Shown: positions 11,167 to 24,324 of the stretch, piece by piece | Layout of the letters: each line of letters starts with the position of its first letter | How positions within the stretch are numbered: position 1 is the stretch's first letter | Origin: Phyto melanocephala | Lineage: Eukaryota > Arthropoda > Insecta > Diptera > Rhinophoridae | Assembly: GCA_941918925.1 (NCBI GenBank) | Contig: OW799236.1 | Span: 100,394,562 to 100,458,561, forward strand | Direction: 5' to 3' | DNA: 64,000 bases | Made by a program: the position numbers and the translations under genes | The notes under the pieces: generated by a model | What the model saw: only the letters and a program-made list of their open reading frames with translations | Told to the model about the DNA's origin: nothing | Databases searched by the model: none

Positions 11167-13848
11167 TATTCATATTTTTATTGTTTCAAATAATTTTTTG
11201 TTTGATTATTTCCTAAACTAAGTTTTTTTTTATGTGCAGTTAGTGTGCGCTTTCATTGTCTGTTATTTTTATAAATAATTTTATAATTCTCATTTATTTA
11301 AAGAAACTGTAGACTTAGATATTTTTGTTTGACACAAGACTTTGAAGAAGAGTTCTTCTTGTCTGGTGTGTCATACGACTATTTTCATTAATTAAATAAT
11401 TCTGTTGGATTAAGTGTTTCTTTGAGATTAACCCTGATTCTCTATATTGCTTGTCTGAAAATTTTCTCTAAGTTTAACAAATATTTTTTTAAACATTCTT
11501 GAACTAATATCTTAAAAATGTTTCTGTATTTAGTTAAATAAACTTTTTATTTGTTTCTGTTAATAATTTGTTTGAAAATCGGAAATTGTTTCAACAAACT
11601 TTTTATTGGTTTCTGATACAAATTTGTTTGTTTGTTTTGTTTTGATATGTATGGAATATCTTTTGCTATGTAAGACTTAAAACATGCTTCTCTGAAGCTT
11701 CTTCTCTCAATCGTCTGCTCACTAATTGAAGTACTGTATGACTTAATCCATTCATCTGCTGCATCTTTAGGTTTTAAATTAACGTCTGTTTCAAATCTTC
11801 TTGTTTTAAAGATCGGAGTAAATTTAGTACATCGTTTTTGCTTTTAAATTTGTTTATTTTATAATAATCAGTTTGACGCTACAAATTGGACTCGTTAGCT
11901 ATATCTATTACATTGTAGCCAGAATTGAACTTTGCTACTGTTGAGGCTCTTGCAATATTATTTACATCAGGCGCAGTTGTTCAAATCACTGATGAATCAA
12001 AATTATAAGTAAAGACACAAAAATGAATTAAAGCAATTTTAGTTGACCTTCAATTGCAAAGCTTACGCAAGAAAACGGATATGAAGTGCATGTCAAAGTA
12101 CCTATGCCAAAGCGAAACTCACTGGTTATTATGAAATTTATCAGTAGTTTGAGAGTGCACAAAACAATGGACATATATTATATTATTAATTTATTATTTT
12201 TTGATAAATTTCAAAAAATAATCAAGAGATGTGGCTAGCCATAAAGTTTCAAACAAATAGTATTTTTAATTTTATCTACATTTTGAGTCTCCAAATGGTT
12301 TCAAGGATATATTATTAAACTTTTTCCACTTTATAAACATCAGTATAACTGAGCCTAACATATCAAATAAAGACAATTTTCCAGGTATTATTGAATTCAG
12401 TTTTGCGAAATTCTAAGTAAACTTACAATCATCTATCCCCATACATAGTATTTAATTACAAAATAATCAGAGAAACTTGTTAAGCATACTAATGAGCAAA
12501 AGTAAGCCAAAGTTATACTTGTATTTATATTTGCTATCTTATGTTCTCAAATATTATTCTAGTTAACAGCAAACAAGTATTCTTAACTTGACTAATTTTG
12601 TATGATAATTGTAGAGTTTGAAATTTTATTTGAAATATTTTAAGGAATTTTTATAAATTCATAGTATAAAAAGTTGTGAGATAAAAATCACAAATAAAAC
12701 CAAATAAACACTTAAGTTTAATTTTGGGACAAAACAAAAGAGAAAAAGAAAAACATAAACTCTTAAGAGCAATATAAAGATAATATGCTTATGCTAAGAA
12801 TAATAATAAGAAGTCTTAACGAAAATAATTTTAAATAACATTCTTAAGTGGGTAGTTGGTATAGAAATATATAACTAATTTACTTACTAAACTGGCTGGC
12901 TATGTATTTATGAGATAGAATATAGAAAGAAATAAAAGAAATCAAATAGAATTAATATCACTTTAGTGACGTTCTTAAATAAGCTTACAATTTTTATTAG
13001 ATTATTAAGCTTAAGGAGTATTCTTAAACGAATTCTTACAACGGTTCCCTAATGTATATTTACTGAATGTGACACCATTAATAATTAACAACTTAACTTA
13101 ATTTATAGTTAATTAGCTAAATATTTATTCAAGGAATGCTGGTAGTTAAAAAGCGTAATAATAAAAGAAGTTAAAATGATTAATTTGCCTGAGCAGAATG
13201 TTAAATACACTTTCATAGAAAATATTTTGTTAACACCAGGAATTGATATGGTTTAAATGGGATGAAATCCATATGAATTAAATTAACTCGCATTCATATT
13301 ATTTTAACAATTAATTTATTTACCCCAACAGATACTGGCAGTTTTATTTTATTACGTTAAAGAGCTTTCATATTTTCCTTACTCAATTCTGGTCATTTGG
13401 TTGTTTCTGTTTTGTTTAAAAAACAAAAATTCAACGCAATGAATAATGGGTTGTCATTGAAAGCGATATATATATAGTAAACTCTTAATTAATTGCACCA
13501 CCAGATAAAGAGAGAATATGGGACACAAATTATATAAGCGACAACATAAATTTTTTTAATGAAATTTGTTTTTCACCAAAGTTGACTGTGTTCAAAATAA
13601 AATACAAATGCTCAGATTTTACTCACCCGTCTAGAAACGAAGTTATGTTGCAAGACGTGCTACTGTTTAATCAGTATATACTTATATCGTAACTTTCTGT
13701 GAAGTATCTACAGTAAACTAATTTGTACTTTGACATAAACATAAACATAGCTAAAAGAGCAAAAGAAAAAATAATGAGTTGTTAGTACTAGAAAACAGTT
13801 CTTCACTACAATGTGGCATTTTAATCCGGCAATGTCATTGAAGGCAAG
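11167..13848. other. Long AT-rich stretch, no gene recognised
   Basis: No ORF of 60 residues or more. The motif TTCTTAA or CTTAAG recurs irregularly from about 12570 to 13035. A slightly more balanced patch at 12035-12120 reads like degenerate coding sequence, but no family could be named. Confidence 0.4.
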
Positions 13849-13937
13849 TACTTACCACCCTCGCTTACAAGTAGAGAGTTGTATAAGTACTTATTACGGT
13901 CGCTTATAAATAGGAAGTTAAAAAAGTACTTACTTTT
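13849..13937. repeat. Two-unit direct repeat, about 45 bp
   Basis: AAGTACTTACCACCCTCGCTTACAAGTAG is followed by AAGTACTTATTACGGTCGCTTATAAATAG (each longer than shown by only a few bases), ending at a third AAGTACTTAC. It lies directly next to the old Helitron at 13947. Confidence 0.55.
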
Positions 13938-13946
13938 ATAGCAATA

Positions 13947-14704
13947 CAAGCCAAGCCCGGCGCCCGTTTCTACGCCACTTAATGAATAAAAATGCATTCT
14001 GAATTTTAATTGAATATTAAGTGCAAGAAGCTAAAAATTATAACTTGTTTTTATGGGCAAGGCACCGCCCACTTTTCTAATCACGAAATTATATAGTCAT
14101 GACAGCTCAATATGTGTGCAAAGTTTCAGAAAAATCGGTCCAGTGCAAGTTTCTAAAAATTATAACTCATTTATCATAGGCGTTGCACTGCCCACTTGTA
14201 TAATCACGAAATTTTATAATCATCAGAGTTCAATATGTGTGCAAAGTTTCAGAAAAATCGATCTAGTGCAAGAAGCTAAAAATGATAACTCATTTTTTAT
14301 GGGCGTGGCACTGCCCACTTTTATAACCACGAAGTTATGTAGTCATGACAGCTCAATATGTGTGCAAAGTTTCAGAAAAATCGATCTGGTACAAGTAGCT
14401 AAAATGATAACTTATTTCTTATGGTCGTGGCACTGCCCACTTTTATAACCACGAAGTTATGTAGTCATGACAGCTCAATATGTGTGCAAAGTTTCAGAAA
14501 AATCGATCTAGTGCAAGAAGCTAAAAATGATAACTCATTTTTTATGGGCGTGGCACTGCACACTTTTATAATCACGAAACTGACATAAGAACCTTCTTCT
14601 AATAATAACAATTACAACAAAAAAAGAATTAGTGAAATCGGTCCAGCCATTCACGCGTGATGCCGTGACCAAGGGAAAAAGGGATTAATTTTTATATATA
14701 TAGA
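13947..14704 (-). mobile_element. Non-autonomous Helitron (copy 2, 3' end mutated)
   Basis: On the minus strand it starts TCTATATATATAAAAATTAA (A flank at 14705 as T on plus) and ends GGCTTG where CTAG is expected, one base changed. The body has about four units near 123 bp (GTGGGCAGTGCCACGCCC-like, TCATGACAGCTCAATATGTG), the same as in 4890..5638. The 5' region differs: it carries ATCGGTCCAGCCATTCACGC on the plus strand instead of the (TG)n run. Open frame 14053..14448 is an artefact of the repeat period. Confidence 0.8.
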
Positions 14705-17700
14705 TAAGATAGATATAAGAACTTGATTTTAAAAACCTAAATAACCCACTACTATTATGGAGTTACAGAAGTCATTCGGTTCTTCTAAGGACAAAAATTC
14801 GGTTAGACTATTGTGCGATACGTTAATTTTAAATTTGAGTATCAGTGAAAATCATCACTTTTTAATGAAATGCTTTGCCGTTGTTGTCAAAATAATACCT
14901 AATACCCTAATATACCCTATGCGTGTTAAACTAAATAAGAATTTAAAAAATGTATGTATTTAAATGAATTCTAGCAAATTTGGCAACAAGAAATTTTATT
15001 GTGTGTGTATCTAGGCAAAAGTCAGAAAAAAAGTACTTACGTACACATTATAAATTAAGTCATTACTAAAATACATCTTAGTAAGTCAGATGATATGTAA
15101 TAGTCATTAAAAAATATGTTGTTTATTATGAGCAAATGATTGCCTAGGTTTTGCTGGGTAACTAACTAACACACGATACTAAGCGCTGTAAAGTGAAACA
15201 GTATAAAGCCACTAACAATAATTTTTGAACATGAATTATTAAATAAAAGCTATAAGTATGCCGTTCTCTGGTATGTTTATGACAGGTTTATAATTCTGGT
15301 CTTCTCTGAAAACTTGATTTATAAGCGTGTTAAATATAGACTTATAAATTTTTTTTTAAATCAGTCCGTTAAAATACTTATTTATTCGAATCTTAATTTT
15401 GTTACGAATAGAGAGTGGTGTGGAGCCCAATAAAAACTCCCCTAAAAGTTAGCATTAGTCGCACTTATAAACATAATGAATAATAGTAAAAATGTTATTG
15501 CTTTCCAACAAGTACACATGTACCCATTTCTATCATTATTTATAATGAATGAAACACACACATCTAAACATGCTGCAGTATTTTAAATGTTATTCCGTTT
15601 GTAAATATAAAATTCTTATTTTTGTTTTTCTATTCATTGTTTGCATGTACTTTGAGGCAGCTGTTTTGTTTTGAAGACCGTATGTATGTATATGTATGTG
15701 CAAAAAATCACATTTTTGTTCATGCCTCATAGCAATTAAACAGCTAAGTATAAAAAGTAAAGAAAAATAACAAAAAGGAATGAAAAGTTTATATTTTTAT
15801 TTTTATTGTTACATACATTAGACACTTGTAAAACAGATACAAACATACATTTGTTAACTATTGTATCTTTGTAGTATATTATAAGAGTTAAAGCAACAAT
15901 ACACAACAACAACGCATACTTAATTTGGGAGAAAAAAAATTATAAGGATTTCATTTATTTTTATTTATTGTTAATAAAAACAAAATAAAGTAGATAATAA
16001 AAATACAATAAATAATTTGAAGACTTTCATGGAATTAGTGTCCATTTTTTTTTTTTTTTTAATTTTGACAACAGTAAAGTGTGGAAAATGTTTTAGTAAG
16101 GATGCGGCTTTATTATTTAATATTGAATTATCAAATATTTTCATTTATTTATTTTATATTTTTAGAAAATCAAAAAAAAATTAATTAATTATTATTATTG
16201 ATTATAAGTGTTAGAAAAAATTTTTTGATTATGAACATTTGGTTGAATAATTTACAATAAACAGTTTTGGTTTTTTTTTAACTTGTGGACACAATTTCTG
16301 TTGTATCCGTTGTCAGGTATGGTAAAGTTTATCTAATATTGTTTATGACAAGTTTCAAAAAGTATTTCAAAATATTTTTTTTCCCAAAGTCAATAGATAT
16401 CAACAAATTATATGATTTAAAATAATAAAATATATTTAATATTTGGGAATTTATGATTATGGTTTTTGTGTGGGAGTTCCGTTTTCCAAATGGAGCGCAC
16501 AACTTGCTAACTGGGCATAAGTGTATACCTGTCATGGGTTTGGGCTTTTAGTACCCCTCCTTTTCAACCTAACCTAACCTATATATCTTATGTGGGGAGT
16601 AAAAAATTACTGTAAAAACTATTGCTTAATTCTGCATAAAAATTTCATATCCCATCCCTGTATGATTCAATGTAACACTTTAAAAACCTGCGAAATAAAA
16701 TTGTTTTGTCATACAAAAAGTTTGAACGACACTTACTAACAACATGCATACAATATTATAAACATATACAGAAATAGTACCAATAGCAAGCACTTTACTA
16801 TGAGGGTTGTGAATTGAAAAAATATTTCTTTTTAACTCATTATAAACCGTTTGGTATTTAAATACCCATTTTCATGTCAGCCAGTTGTGTTGACAAACCG
16901 CATTGAAATGGTTTACACAAATGAGTAGTCATCTAAAACTATCAAGAATGGGCGGGTGTTTTGTGTATTGTCCTTTATTGTTAACACTTGTTCCGTACGT
17001 GTTCCAGCCCATTTGGAAACTGAAGTTAAGAAGCAAGAAGTTTTATTTTTTTTGTTAACCAATTTAACCACTAAAACAAAAGTTGCAACCATAATCTTTT
17101 ATCGGCATCGGAGTAGAATTTTTTTACTGACTTTATATTTTTTTTTTGGTAAATTTAAAAATTATGGACTTTTTATATGTGCCAGAAAACGTTAAAAGAT
17201 TAAATTATAGTCTTTAATATGGCCCATTAAGTACGAGCAAAAAAAAAACATGAATTTAAATTAGTGTTTCAAAATTAAAATAAAAAGCAATTGTACTCGA
17301 AGAAAAAAAAATTAATAAACTAGAATAAATATCAGTTATAGTATGGATGCAGGTATAGGGAAATTGGTAATTTTTTATTTAGTGAATAATTTCTTACTTT
17401 TTCAACGCTTTAACTAATAATAAGGACGAAGACTAGTTAAAATTTAAATATAACTCCATTATATGATTGTGTTTAATAGGTTTTTGAAGGACATTTTTCC
17501 ATATGTATACAGTTTTAACAGTTTCCTATTTAAACGAATTTTGATAAGCTGAAGTCCTATAGCATTTTCTCTTATTATTGAAGCTTTTAAATAATATCTC
17601 AACCAATTGATTTTATTATAGATTTTTTCAAGGATTAAACATAAATTGAGTTTCATTGGAAAACTGTATTTGTTTATGAAATTTCGAATTACATGTTATG

Positions 17701-17857
17701 CGTATATAAAATATGTACATTTTTTTTTAGTTCTACGTAACAATTTTGTTCCTATAGCAACCGAACTTTTATTTTTCATGGAAGAGTATTTAAAAAAAAA
17801 CAACAAATATTAAAAATAGTTTGTTTACTTACACTTAAACTAAAACAAGTTGTTTAA
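14705..17857. other. Long AT-rich stretch, no gene recognised
   Basis: Several 60-80 residue frames without motifs (14757, 16329, 16956, 17459). A short AACCTAACCTAACCTA run lies at 16567-16582, a common fly microsatellite. No element ends were identified. Confidence 0.4.
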
Positions 17858-18441
17858 ATAACAAGTAACAATTCTATTTCCGGCAGTGCCGAATCTGATA
17901 ATACCCTTCACCATCACTTATGTAGGTACAATGTAGGTAGTATCGCAGCCTTAATTTTAGATTTAATTTTATACGCCATTTGATTTAATATTTAGGACGA
18001 CATTATTGATTTTGAATTGTTAAATAGTTTGCTATATTCCACTGGTCAGGCTCTTTCATTAGATATCCATATTAATAGAGTTAAGAAAAAAAAAATCCGC
18101 CATTTTGTTTCAGACGCCATCCCTTTTTGATGGTATATTGTATTTTGCTGGTCAAGGACTTTCATTTGATTTCAATATTGAAGGGTTATAAAGTGTTTAT
18201 GGTGGTTTTCAATAGTGATTAATTGGCGGATCTTTTCAAAAGATTAATACGACAAAGAGGCCTGTGGAACATTAAAGTTGATTTTAATTAACACACGGAC
18301 AGACGGATATCGCCCAGTCGACTCACCTACATATAAGATTTTTAAAAAATATATACTTTATAAGGCCGGAAATGAATATTGTAGATATCTCAAATGAAAC
18401 AATATAGATATATACATATACCCTTAACACCCTTCAAGGGT
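17858..18441 (-). mobile_element. HINE-like element, class 3 (CGCCAT interior)
   Basis: Left end ATAACAAGTAACAATTC, damaged hairpin (GGCAGTGCCGAATC), then AATACCCTTCACCATCAC. Interior has two to three degenerate CGCCAT...GGCTCTTTCATTAGATA units. Right end has ACACGGACAGACGGATATC, ATATATACTTTATAAGGCC and CCCTTCAAGGGTG. It combines the standard ends of the family with an interior unlike class 1. Confidence 0.7.
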
Positions 18442-19407
18442 GTTGAAAGTGTAATTGTGTTCTAGCTTGATTTTTTTTTGTAGTACGTACATCTTTCTAC
18501 CTTTTATATGACATTCATACTGTTATATAATATTATATTCTTCAAGAGTTCACAGTCCTGTAAAAGGGATAAAGGATCATCAAATATAAAATTAAGTTTG
18601 AGTTTAGATTAACGGGTATGTCAAATTTTTTATAACCTTTAAGAAAAAGTATTTTTTTTTATTTCCAGTCTTATTACCTATATATCTATTACCTATATAT
18701 CGGGTGTCCCAACTAGAACGCAATTTATACTGAAATTACCCAATTTATTGTCAGTCATAAAGTTCATTTTACCGATTGTAGTGAAAAATACTCAAACATT
18801 TTGAGAGATAAAATATGTCTTAAAGTTTGTTATTTACGAGCTTAATCATGACTCGCGAGAGTACTTTTTTGCTCAAAGGAATCGGTTTTATGTGTGAAAT
18901 TAATATCTATTTTTGTTAAATCTCGTAAACAAGAAAACGCAATGCAAAGAAGAGACTATAAAAATATCACTCTAAGAGTAATGTAGTTTATTTATTTAAA
19001 TTTATGCCATCATTCAAAATTCCCCACAACAATGTGCTAACCAAAATGCATTAAAATTTTAATTTAGAATATAAAGAAGACAGGATAACACAAATATCTC
19101 CCATGAGTCATATTAGAAGGAAGAAAAATGAAACACGCAGTCACACCCACAAGAAGATGTGGGTAATTTAAATTTAATTTCAAATGAAAATTGTGGTTAT
19201 AAAAAGCCACACAGTTTTAATGAAATTTAAAAAAGTTTATTAAAGTGTATGTTGAGCAATCAAAACAACATCCTCAAACTAAAAAAATATTGAAAATGCA
19301 AAGAACAAAATTATAAATACTTGACTATTAAGGGATTTTAATTTTTTTGTGTGTATGTGAAAAGACTTCAAGCTCAATTTTAAATAATTAAAAAAAAAAA
19401 AAAAGAA
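18442..19407. other. AT-rich DNA with one possible solo transposon end
   Basis: At 18698 the string ATCGGGTGTCCCAACTAGAA resembles a mariner-type terminus, but I found no inverted partner and no transposase. The rest is featureless. Confidence 0.3.
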
Positions 19408-20222
19408 AACAAGTAAAGCCGAACCTTTTGCCCAGTTTGTCTGATCGAATACATATATAAAAAAGTATGTATTAGCGACTTGTGTTGTTTTTGATAAACA
19501 ATAATATAAACTTTCCATTGGAACTGCAACATCTGACTCTGTTGTGAAAAAAGCTGAGGCAACTGTATTCTTTTGCTTATATCTGAGCTCGTTATGTACC
19601 CGCATAACTGATTTTTAATAACAAAATTTTCGGAACCATATTTGAAAAATTATTATCATATAAGAGTCTGAAATAAGCATGGAAGCTTAAAAAAATTTGA
19701 TTTCAAGATTCACACGGACAGACGGACTATACAAAATTGATTTCTTCATATATATATAAGCTACTGCTAGTTTTTTGTTGTTTTTGATAAACGATAATCT
19801 AAACTTTTAATTGAAAATTTTTTTTCAAAATTTCTTTTCAATTGAACCAAGATTTTTGTAAGTGTTGCCAGTGGTATATATTTTATAACGAGGTGTCGTT
19901 TCAATAAGTTCTTTTGGAGCTGCAAACTCTGACTTTGTTGTGAAAAAAGTAGAGGCAGTTGTATTCTTTTGCTTATAATTCAGCTCATAATGTGCCCACA
20001 TAACTGATTTTTAATAGCAAAATTTTTGAAACCATATTTAAAAAATTGTTATCATATAAGAGTCTGAAGTATACGTGGGGGCTTAAAAAAATTTGATTTC
20101 CACATTCACACGGACAGACTGACTAAATTAATTTCTCCATATATAAGGATTCAGATTATATATTCATTATAGCATCGAAAATTGATATTGTAAAAATTAC
20201 AAACGTGTAAAGGGTATAAAAA
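19408..20222 (-). mobile_element. HINE-like element with internal direct duplication
   Basis: Left end AAACAAGTAAAGCCGAACC (hairpin lost) and right end GTGTAAAGGGTATAAA. The block running from GTTGTTTTTGATAAAC through TCTGACT, GAGTCTGAA and the CACACGGACAGAC segment occurs twice (about 19485..19762 and 19776..20135). The element thus has two microsatellite blocks in direct order. The copies differ at many sites and the second has extra sequence (about 19805-19915), so the duplication is old or involved another copy. Confidence 0.65.
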
Positions 20223-20420
20223 AATACTAGAATTATGAGAAAAACAAATAAAAATATTTGTAAGAAATAACAATAAAAACAAGTAAGAGCACTATATTCG
20301 GCTGTGCCGAATCTTTTATACCCACCACCAATTTTGTGTACATTTAAAGTACATTATTTATTATTTTGTTAATCACTATGGAATAATCTCTTTAAAATAA
20401 AATATGTATTACTTTCTTTA

Positions 20421-20995
20421 TAGAGGGTGGTTAATTTTTAAGGGCCCCTGTTGAAGGTGAACCCCACATAAGCAACAAGTTTTTTTTGCATTTCATTTGA
20501 CATTTCTCAATCTCAGACTAACTTAATTTGAACAGTGGAAAGATACCTAAATGAGCAACGCGTTAAAGTTATTCAGGTTTAATTATTTATTTTATTTGAT
20601 CTCTTTTTTTAAATTTTCATATTTAAATATCCAATTTTTGTATTTAAATTCTCAATATTTCGCTACTCCTTCGTGTAGAATCTTCAGGAAAATTCATAAT
20701 TATTAATTATTAATTAATTAATTAATTACTTATTATTAATTAAATATTTGTAAATTAATTTTCAGGTTTAATATTCAGTTTTTTTGTGAAAATGGGCGTT
20801 CAAAACAAAATGCATTTTATGCACTTCGTAATTCTTTTGATCAACATAATCCTGCCTTCTTAGTTCGTTGAATGGGAACCACTGCTGGTTTTTGCGATAG
20901 TGTGGCAAAAGAGCAGTCAACATCGCCTCATCATCATGCCCAGCAATTGAGCATCAACATTGGACCATCAGATACTTCGATATGCTACTAAAATG
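20421..20995 (+). pseudogene. Tc1/mariner-type transposase N-terminal remnant nested in a HINE-like element
   Basis: Begins with an end-like string GAGGGTGGTTAATTTTTAAG. The frame NEQRVKVIQV (from 20549) matches the typical start of this transposase group. After about 200 bp of inserted AT-rich DNA (including ATTAATTA repeats) it resumes with ENGRSKQNAFYALRNSFDQH (20791 on). After a further break comes SVAKEQSTSP...HAQQLSINIGPSD, the linker between helix-turn-helix motifs. The catalytic domain is missing and stops and frame changes are present. The host element's own interior resumes near 20996, so this is a secondary insertion that later decayed. Confidence 0.65.
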
Positions 20996-20999
20996 CTTT

Positions 21000-21790
21000 T
21001 GTAAATGTAGTCTTTCAATGAAAGTGGGCGTTAAAGTAGGTGTGTCAATAAAGTTTCTGCTAATAAATACAACTTAGATATTTGAATATAGTCCTTTATT
21101 TTCCAAAAAACTTTGTCAATAGAGAAATTATATGAATTTAAGATAAACCGTTATATGAGAGGTAGGCGTTAAAAAGGACGTGTCACCTAAACTTTTTGGC
21201 ACAAAAATTACATTGATTAGAAGGATATACGTAGCAAATTTGATCATCAATCCTCTAAATTTGGCGGTTTTATGAGCTTTTAAATTTCATTAACGGTAAA
21301 TAACGTGAAAAGTGGGCGTTATAGTAGGCGTGTCAAAGTTGTATTTGCGAATGAATACAACTTAGATGTTTCAATATAGCCCTTTATTATTCCAAAATTT
21401 TTATTAATAGAGAAATTATATGAATTTTAGGTAAAGCGTTATATGGGAGGTGGGCGTAAAAGTGGGCGTGGCCCCTTAATTTTCAGGCAAAGTAATGACA
21501 TTGCCTAGGGGGCAATACGTAGTAAATTTGATTATCATACCTCTAAATTTGGTGGTTTTATGAACTATTAAATTTCATTAACGGTAGATAACGTAAAAAG
21601 TGGGCGTTATAGTAGGCGTGTCAAAGTTATTTTTGCGAATGAGTACAACTTAGGTGTTTCAATATAGTCCTTTAATATTCCAAAATCTATATTATTAGAG
21701 AAATTATATGAATTTTGGGTAAAACGTTATATGGGAGGTGGGCGTAAAAGTGGGCGTGGCATATTGATTTTCCGTTAAAAAAAAGCCCCT
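21000..21790. repeat. Tandem array, about 280-bp units, in class 2 HINE-like element
   Basis: Three imperfect units. Each has GTGGGCGTTAtAGTAGGCGT, GTGTCAAAGTT, TTTCAATATAGTCCTTTA, a TATGGGAGGTGGGCGT variant, then the next unit. Unit boundaries are clear by eye at about 21023, 21310 and 21599. No coding function. Confidence 0.75.
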
Positions 21791-22386
21791 TACCAAAAAG
21801 CAAAGTGTGCAAAATTTCAGAGTCGTACATCCAATTTTGTTGCTTTTATGACGTTTTTGTTTTTAAATATACCGAAAAATACACTGTGCGGTATAAATTT
21901 TCGTACATTTTGATCGATAACTCCTCTCCTAATGCATAGATTTAGATAATTTTCGGGGAATGATATTGTTTTTACTCAGGAAATATATATTCGAAGTTTC
22001 ATGAGTCTACGTTAATCCGTTTGGATACAATTCCATTTTATTCGATGTTCGTAGGACACGGTTTTTTCGACCTACTCTTGCTTTTCGAGCTATAACTCTC
22101 TTCCTTATATTCCGATTTAGCCCATTTTCAATACCAAACAAACCTTGTCTATAAAAAAGATTCTGGCAAAATTTGAGCCCCCTAGCTTTTTCGGTGCGAC
22201 CTCTATCGTGCTTTCAACAGACGGACAGACGGACAGACGGACGGACATAGCTAGATAGTCATCAAAGCAAACCCTGATTCAGAATATATATACTTTATGG
22301 GGTCTAAAATGGATATTTCGATGTGTTACAAACGGAATGACAAAATGAATATACCCCCACCATTTTTTTGGTGGCGGGTATAAAAA

Positions 22387-24324
22387 TTTAACAAGTCAAA
22401 TACACAAACAATTAGGCAAACACACACACATAGATACATATGTATATCTGAAAATGTGTTGATTTAAATAGTATGTGGAGGTTTTTTAGTTTTTAGCGAA
22501 TATGTGTTAAATTATTTGATAATCAAACGTTAGACACGAGCTAAGATGTCACCGAGTCTAGGAATTTACAGCAGTGCACATTGGCCAAAAATCATGTTTT
22601 TCTGGCCAAAATGTAATTTTTTTATTATCATCATTCGTATTTCGATTATTATAATAAGATTCAAAACATTCAAGTCAGTAGAATACTTATTTACCGTTAT
22701 ATATTGATATGTATAGAGACTAACACAAGACCTTTGAATATAGTTGCAGAATTCAGTATGCGCAGGTTATTAAAGGTGGTTGATCAAACAGATTAAAAAA
22801 TATTTTTTGTCTTTGAAATTTTTAAGGCAAACTAAGAAGGTTATTACTAAGGGTGTTATCAAATATGTAAATTGAATATTTTTTTTTTTATAAATTAATT
22901 TCATCCGGCACGAAACAAAAATTAAAAAAAGATTTACTTCCTTATTAATTGAAGTTATTAAAGGTTTAATTTTCTAAGGAAATTTGACTTATAAACCACT
23001 TATAAAACTCTTTTAATTTTTTTGAATTAGACCGTAAATATTTTGCTGAATAGTTTTCATTAAATATTTGCTATAATTATTTTTAATTTTTTTATATTTA
23101 TTATTTATGTTTTTTTTATATTTTTAATAAATTTTGTATTTAGGATATTTAACATAAATTTTTTTTGGTTGAACTGAAGGAATGAAAGGTCATGTGAATT
23201 TTTGGATCGCAGAGAGATTTTTACAGGGGATGCTGCTGCGACATGATTGGGTGGGCAAAACGGTAGTAAACACCTGACTCTCGTGAAATCTTCGGGTGGT
23301 AGAGTTTGTGTAGTTAGCCGGAACCTCACTGGGCCAAAACGGTTCGTAACATGATGATTTTAAAAAAGTTAAGAAAAATATCGTTTGTTTTATTTTGTTA
23401 AAACAAATAGAGGAAATAAATTTTCATTTAAGTTTATAGAGGAAAAATATGACCGCTTTGTATGAAGCAAGGAAAGAAGTGTTGAGAAGTTGCTTCAAAT
23501 ATTTAAAGTCCCGAAATAGCAAGTGAAGTGAAGAAATGTTTAAAACATATGATCTTAAAAAGTCAAAAGCATCCATCTAAAGTCAGAAAGACATGTGTTA
23601 AAAATTCTTAAGAATCTTCTATACTTCATATTTCCACCCTATTAGAGGCTTTTGGCAGTAAAATTTCCCTGTGAACCTAGAAATAATTTTTAAGTAAAAA
23701 TGTTACAAAAATAAAATTCCCACAAAAGAATTTTACGAAGCAGTGCAACGTATTATATAGAGGGAAATGCTTAAATTTTTAGCATGCGAAAACATAATAA
23801 AATATTGCCTTTGAGTTATTTATATTTCAGCAGAAGACACATTTATTTCAGTAGAATTTTTTTCTTTACATATCTCCCATTTGCAGCAGTGCGTAAGAGG
23901 ATGGCATGATTGTGCTGTTCCTGGTTAAGATAGAATTAGAGCTACTGCTTTCAGAAAGAGACCTTCAAAGTGGGACATTGTATATAAAAATAAGGCCTTA
24001 TAAAGGCGCTCTGGGAGGAAAGTAAAGCAGTTCAAACGCTAATTGGTAATGAATTACTGTGGTGGGCTTACAAATGCTTTGAATGTAGAAGATAGTTGAT
24101 CACAAGCCAAGAATACTAAACGAGATAAACATTATCATAACTTAATTATTAATTTAAATAGATACTTATAATTAAATCAAAATAAATACCCTTTTCATTT
24201 TTATGCATTGTATTGCTAGAAATTAACATTAAAATCATATTAAATATTCTTATGGGAAACAAACTAAAGTGTCTATAACACACTTAAAATTCTTTGAGCC
24301 TTAAAAAGGCTTTTAACATTATTG
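22387..24324. other. AT-rich DNA with a GC-richer patch at 23170-23340
   Basis: The patch 23170-23340 is noticeably richer in G and C than its surroundings. The minus-strand frame reads FTRVRCLLPFCPPNHVAAAS within a 74-residue ORF. I do not recognise it. A second balanced patch at 23880-24110 reads like degenerate coding sequence without a nameable family. No element ends found. Confidence 0.3.

Larger units (their letters stand above)
20276..22386 (-). mobile_element. HINE-like element, class 2, 2.1 kb
   Basis: Left end AAAACAAGTAAGAGCACTAT with hairpin ATTCGGCTGTGCCGAAT, then TATACCCACCACCA. Right end has (GACGGACA)n at 22218..22246, ATATATACTTTATGGGGTC and TTTGGTGGCGGGTATAAAA, inverse of the left TATACCCACCACCA. 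The subterminal repeat differs from class 1 (CCACC instead of CTTCAC). The interior is a roughly 280-bp tandem array (separate entry) and is interrupted near the hairpin end by a mariner remnant. A deleted relative is at 51034..51603. Confidence 0.8.

Noticed and set aside
14053..14448. 131-residue open frame of repeated GVALPTFLITK-like units
   Set aside because: It is a translation of the Helitron's tandem units, whose period of about 123 bp is divisible by three. The same ghost frame appears in other Helitron copies on either strand.
16567..16582. AACCTAACCTAACCTA as a telomere-like remnant
   Set aside because: Flies with telomerase-independent ends carry such short TTAGGT runs as scattered microsatellites. 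Only about three units are present.
20571..20765. ATTAATTA run as a possible regulatory homeodomain site cluster
   Set aside because: It lies in simple-sequence expansion inside a nested dead transposon, and no gene is nearby.
23105..23329. Minus-strand ORF as a host gene
   Set aside because: No recognised motif, tail is A/T low-complexity and no start or splice context. Kept only as a composition anomaly.
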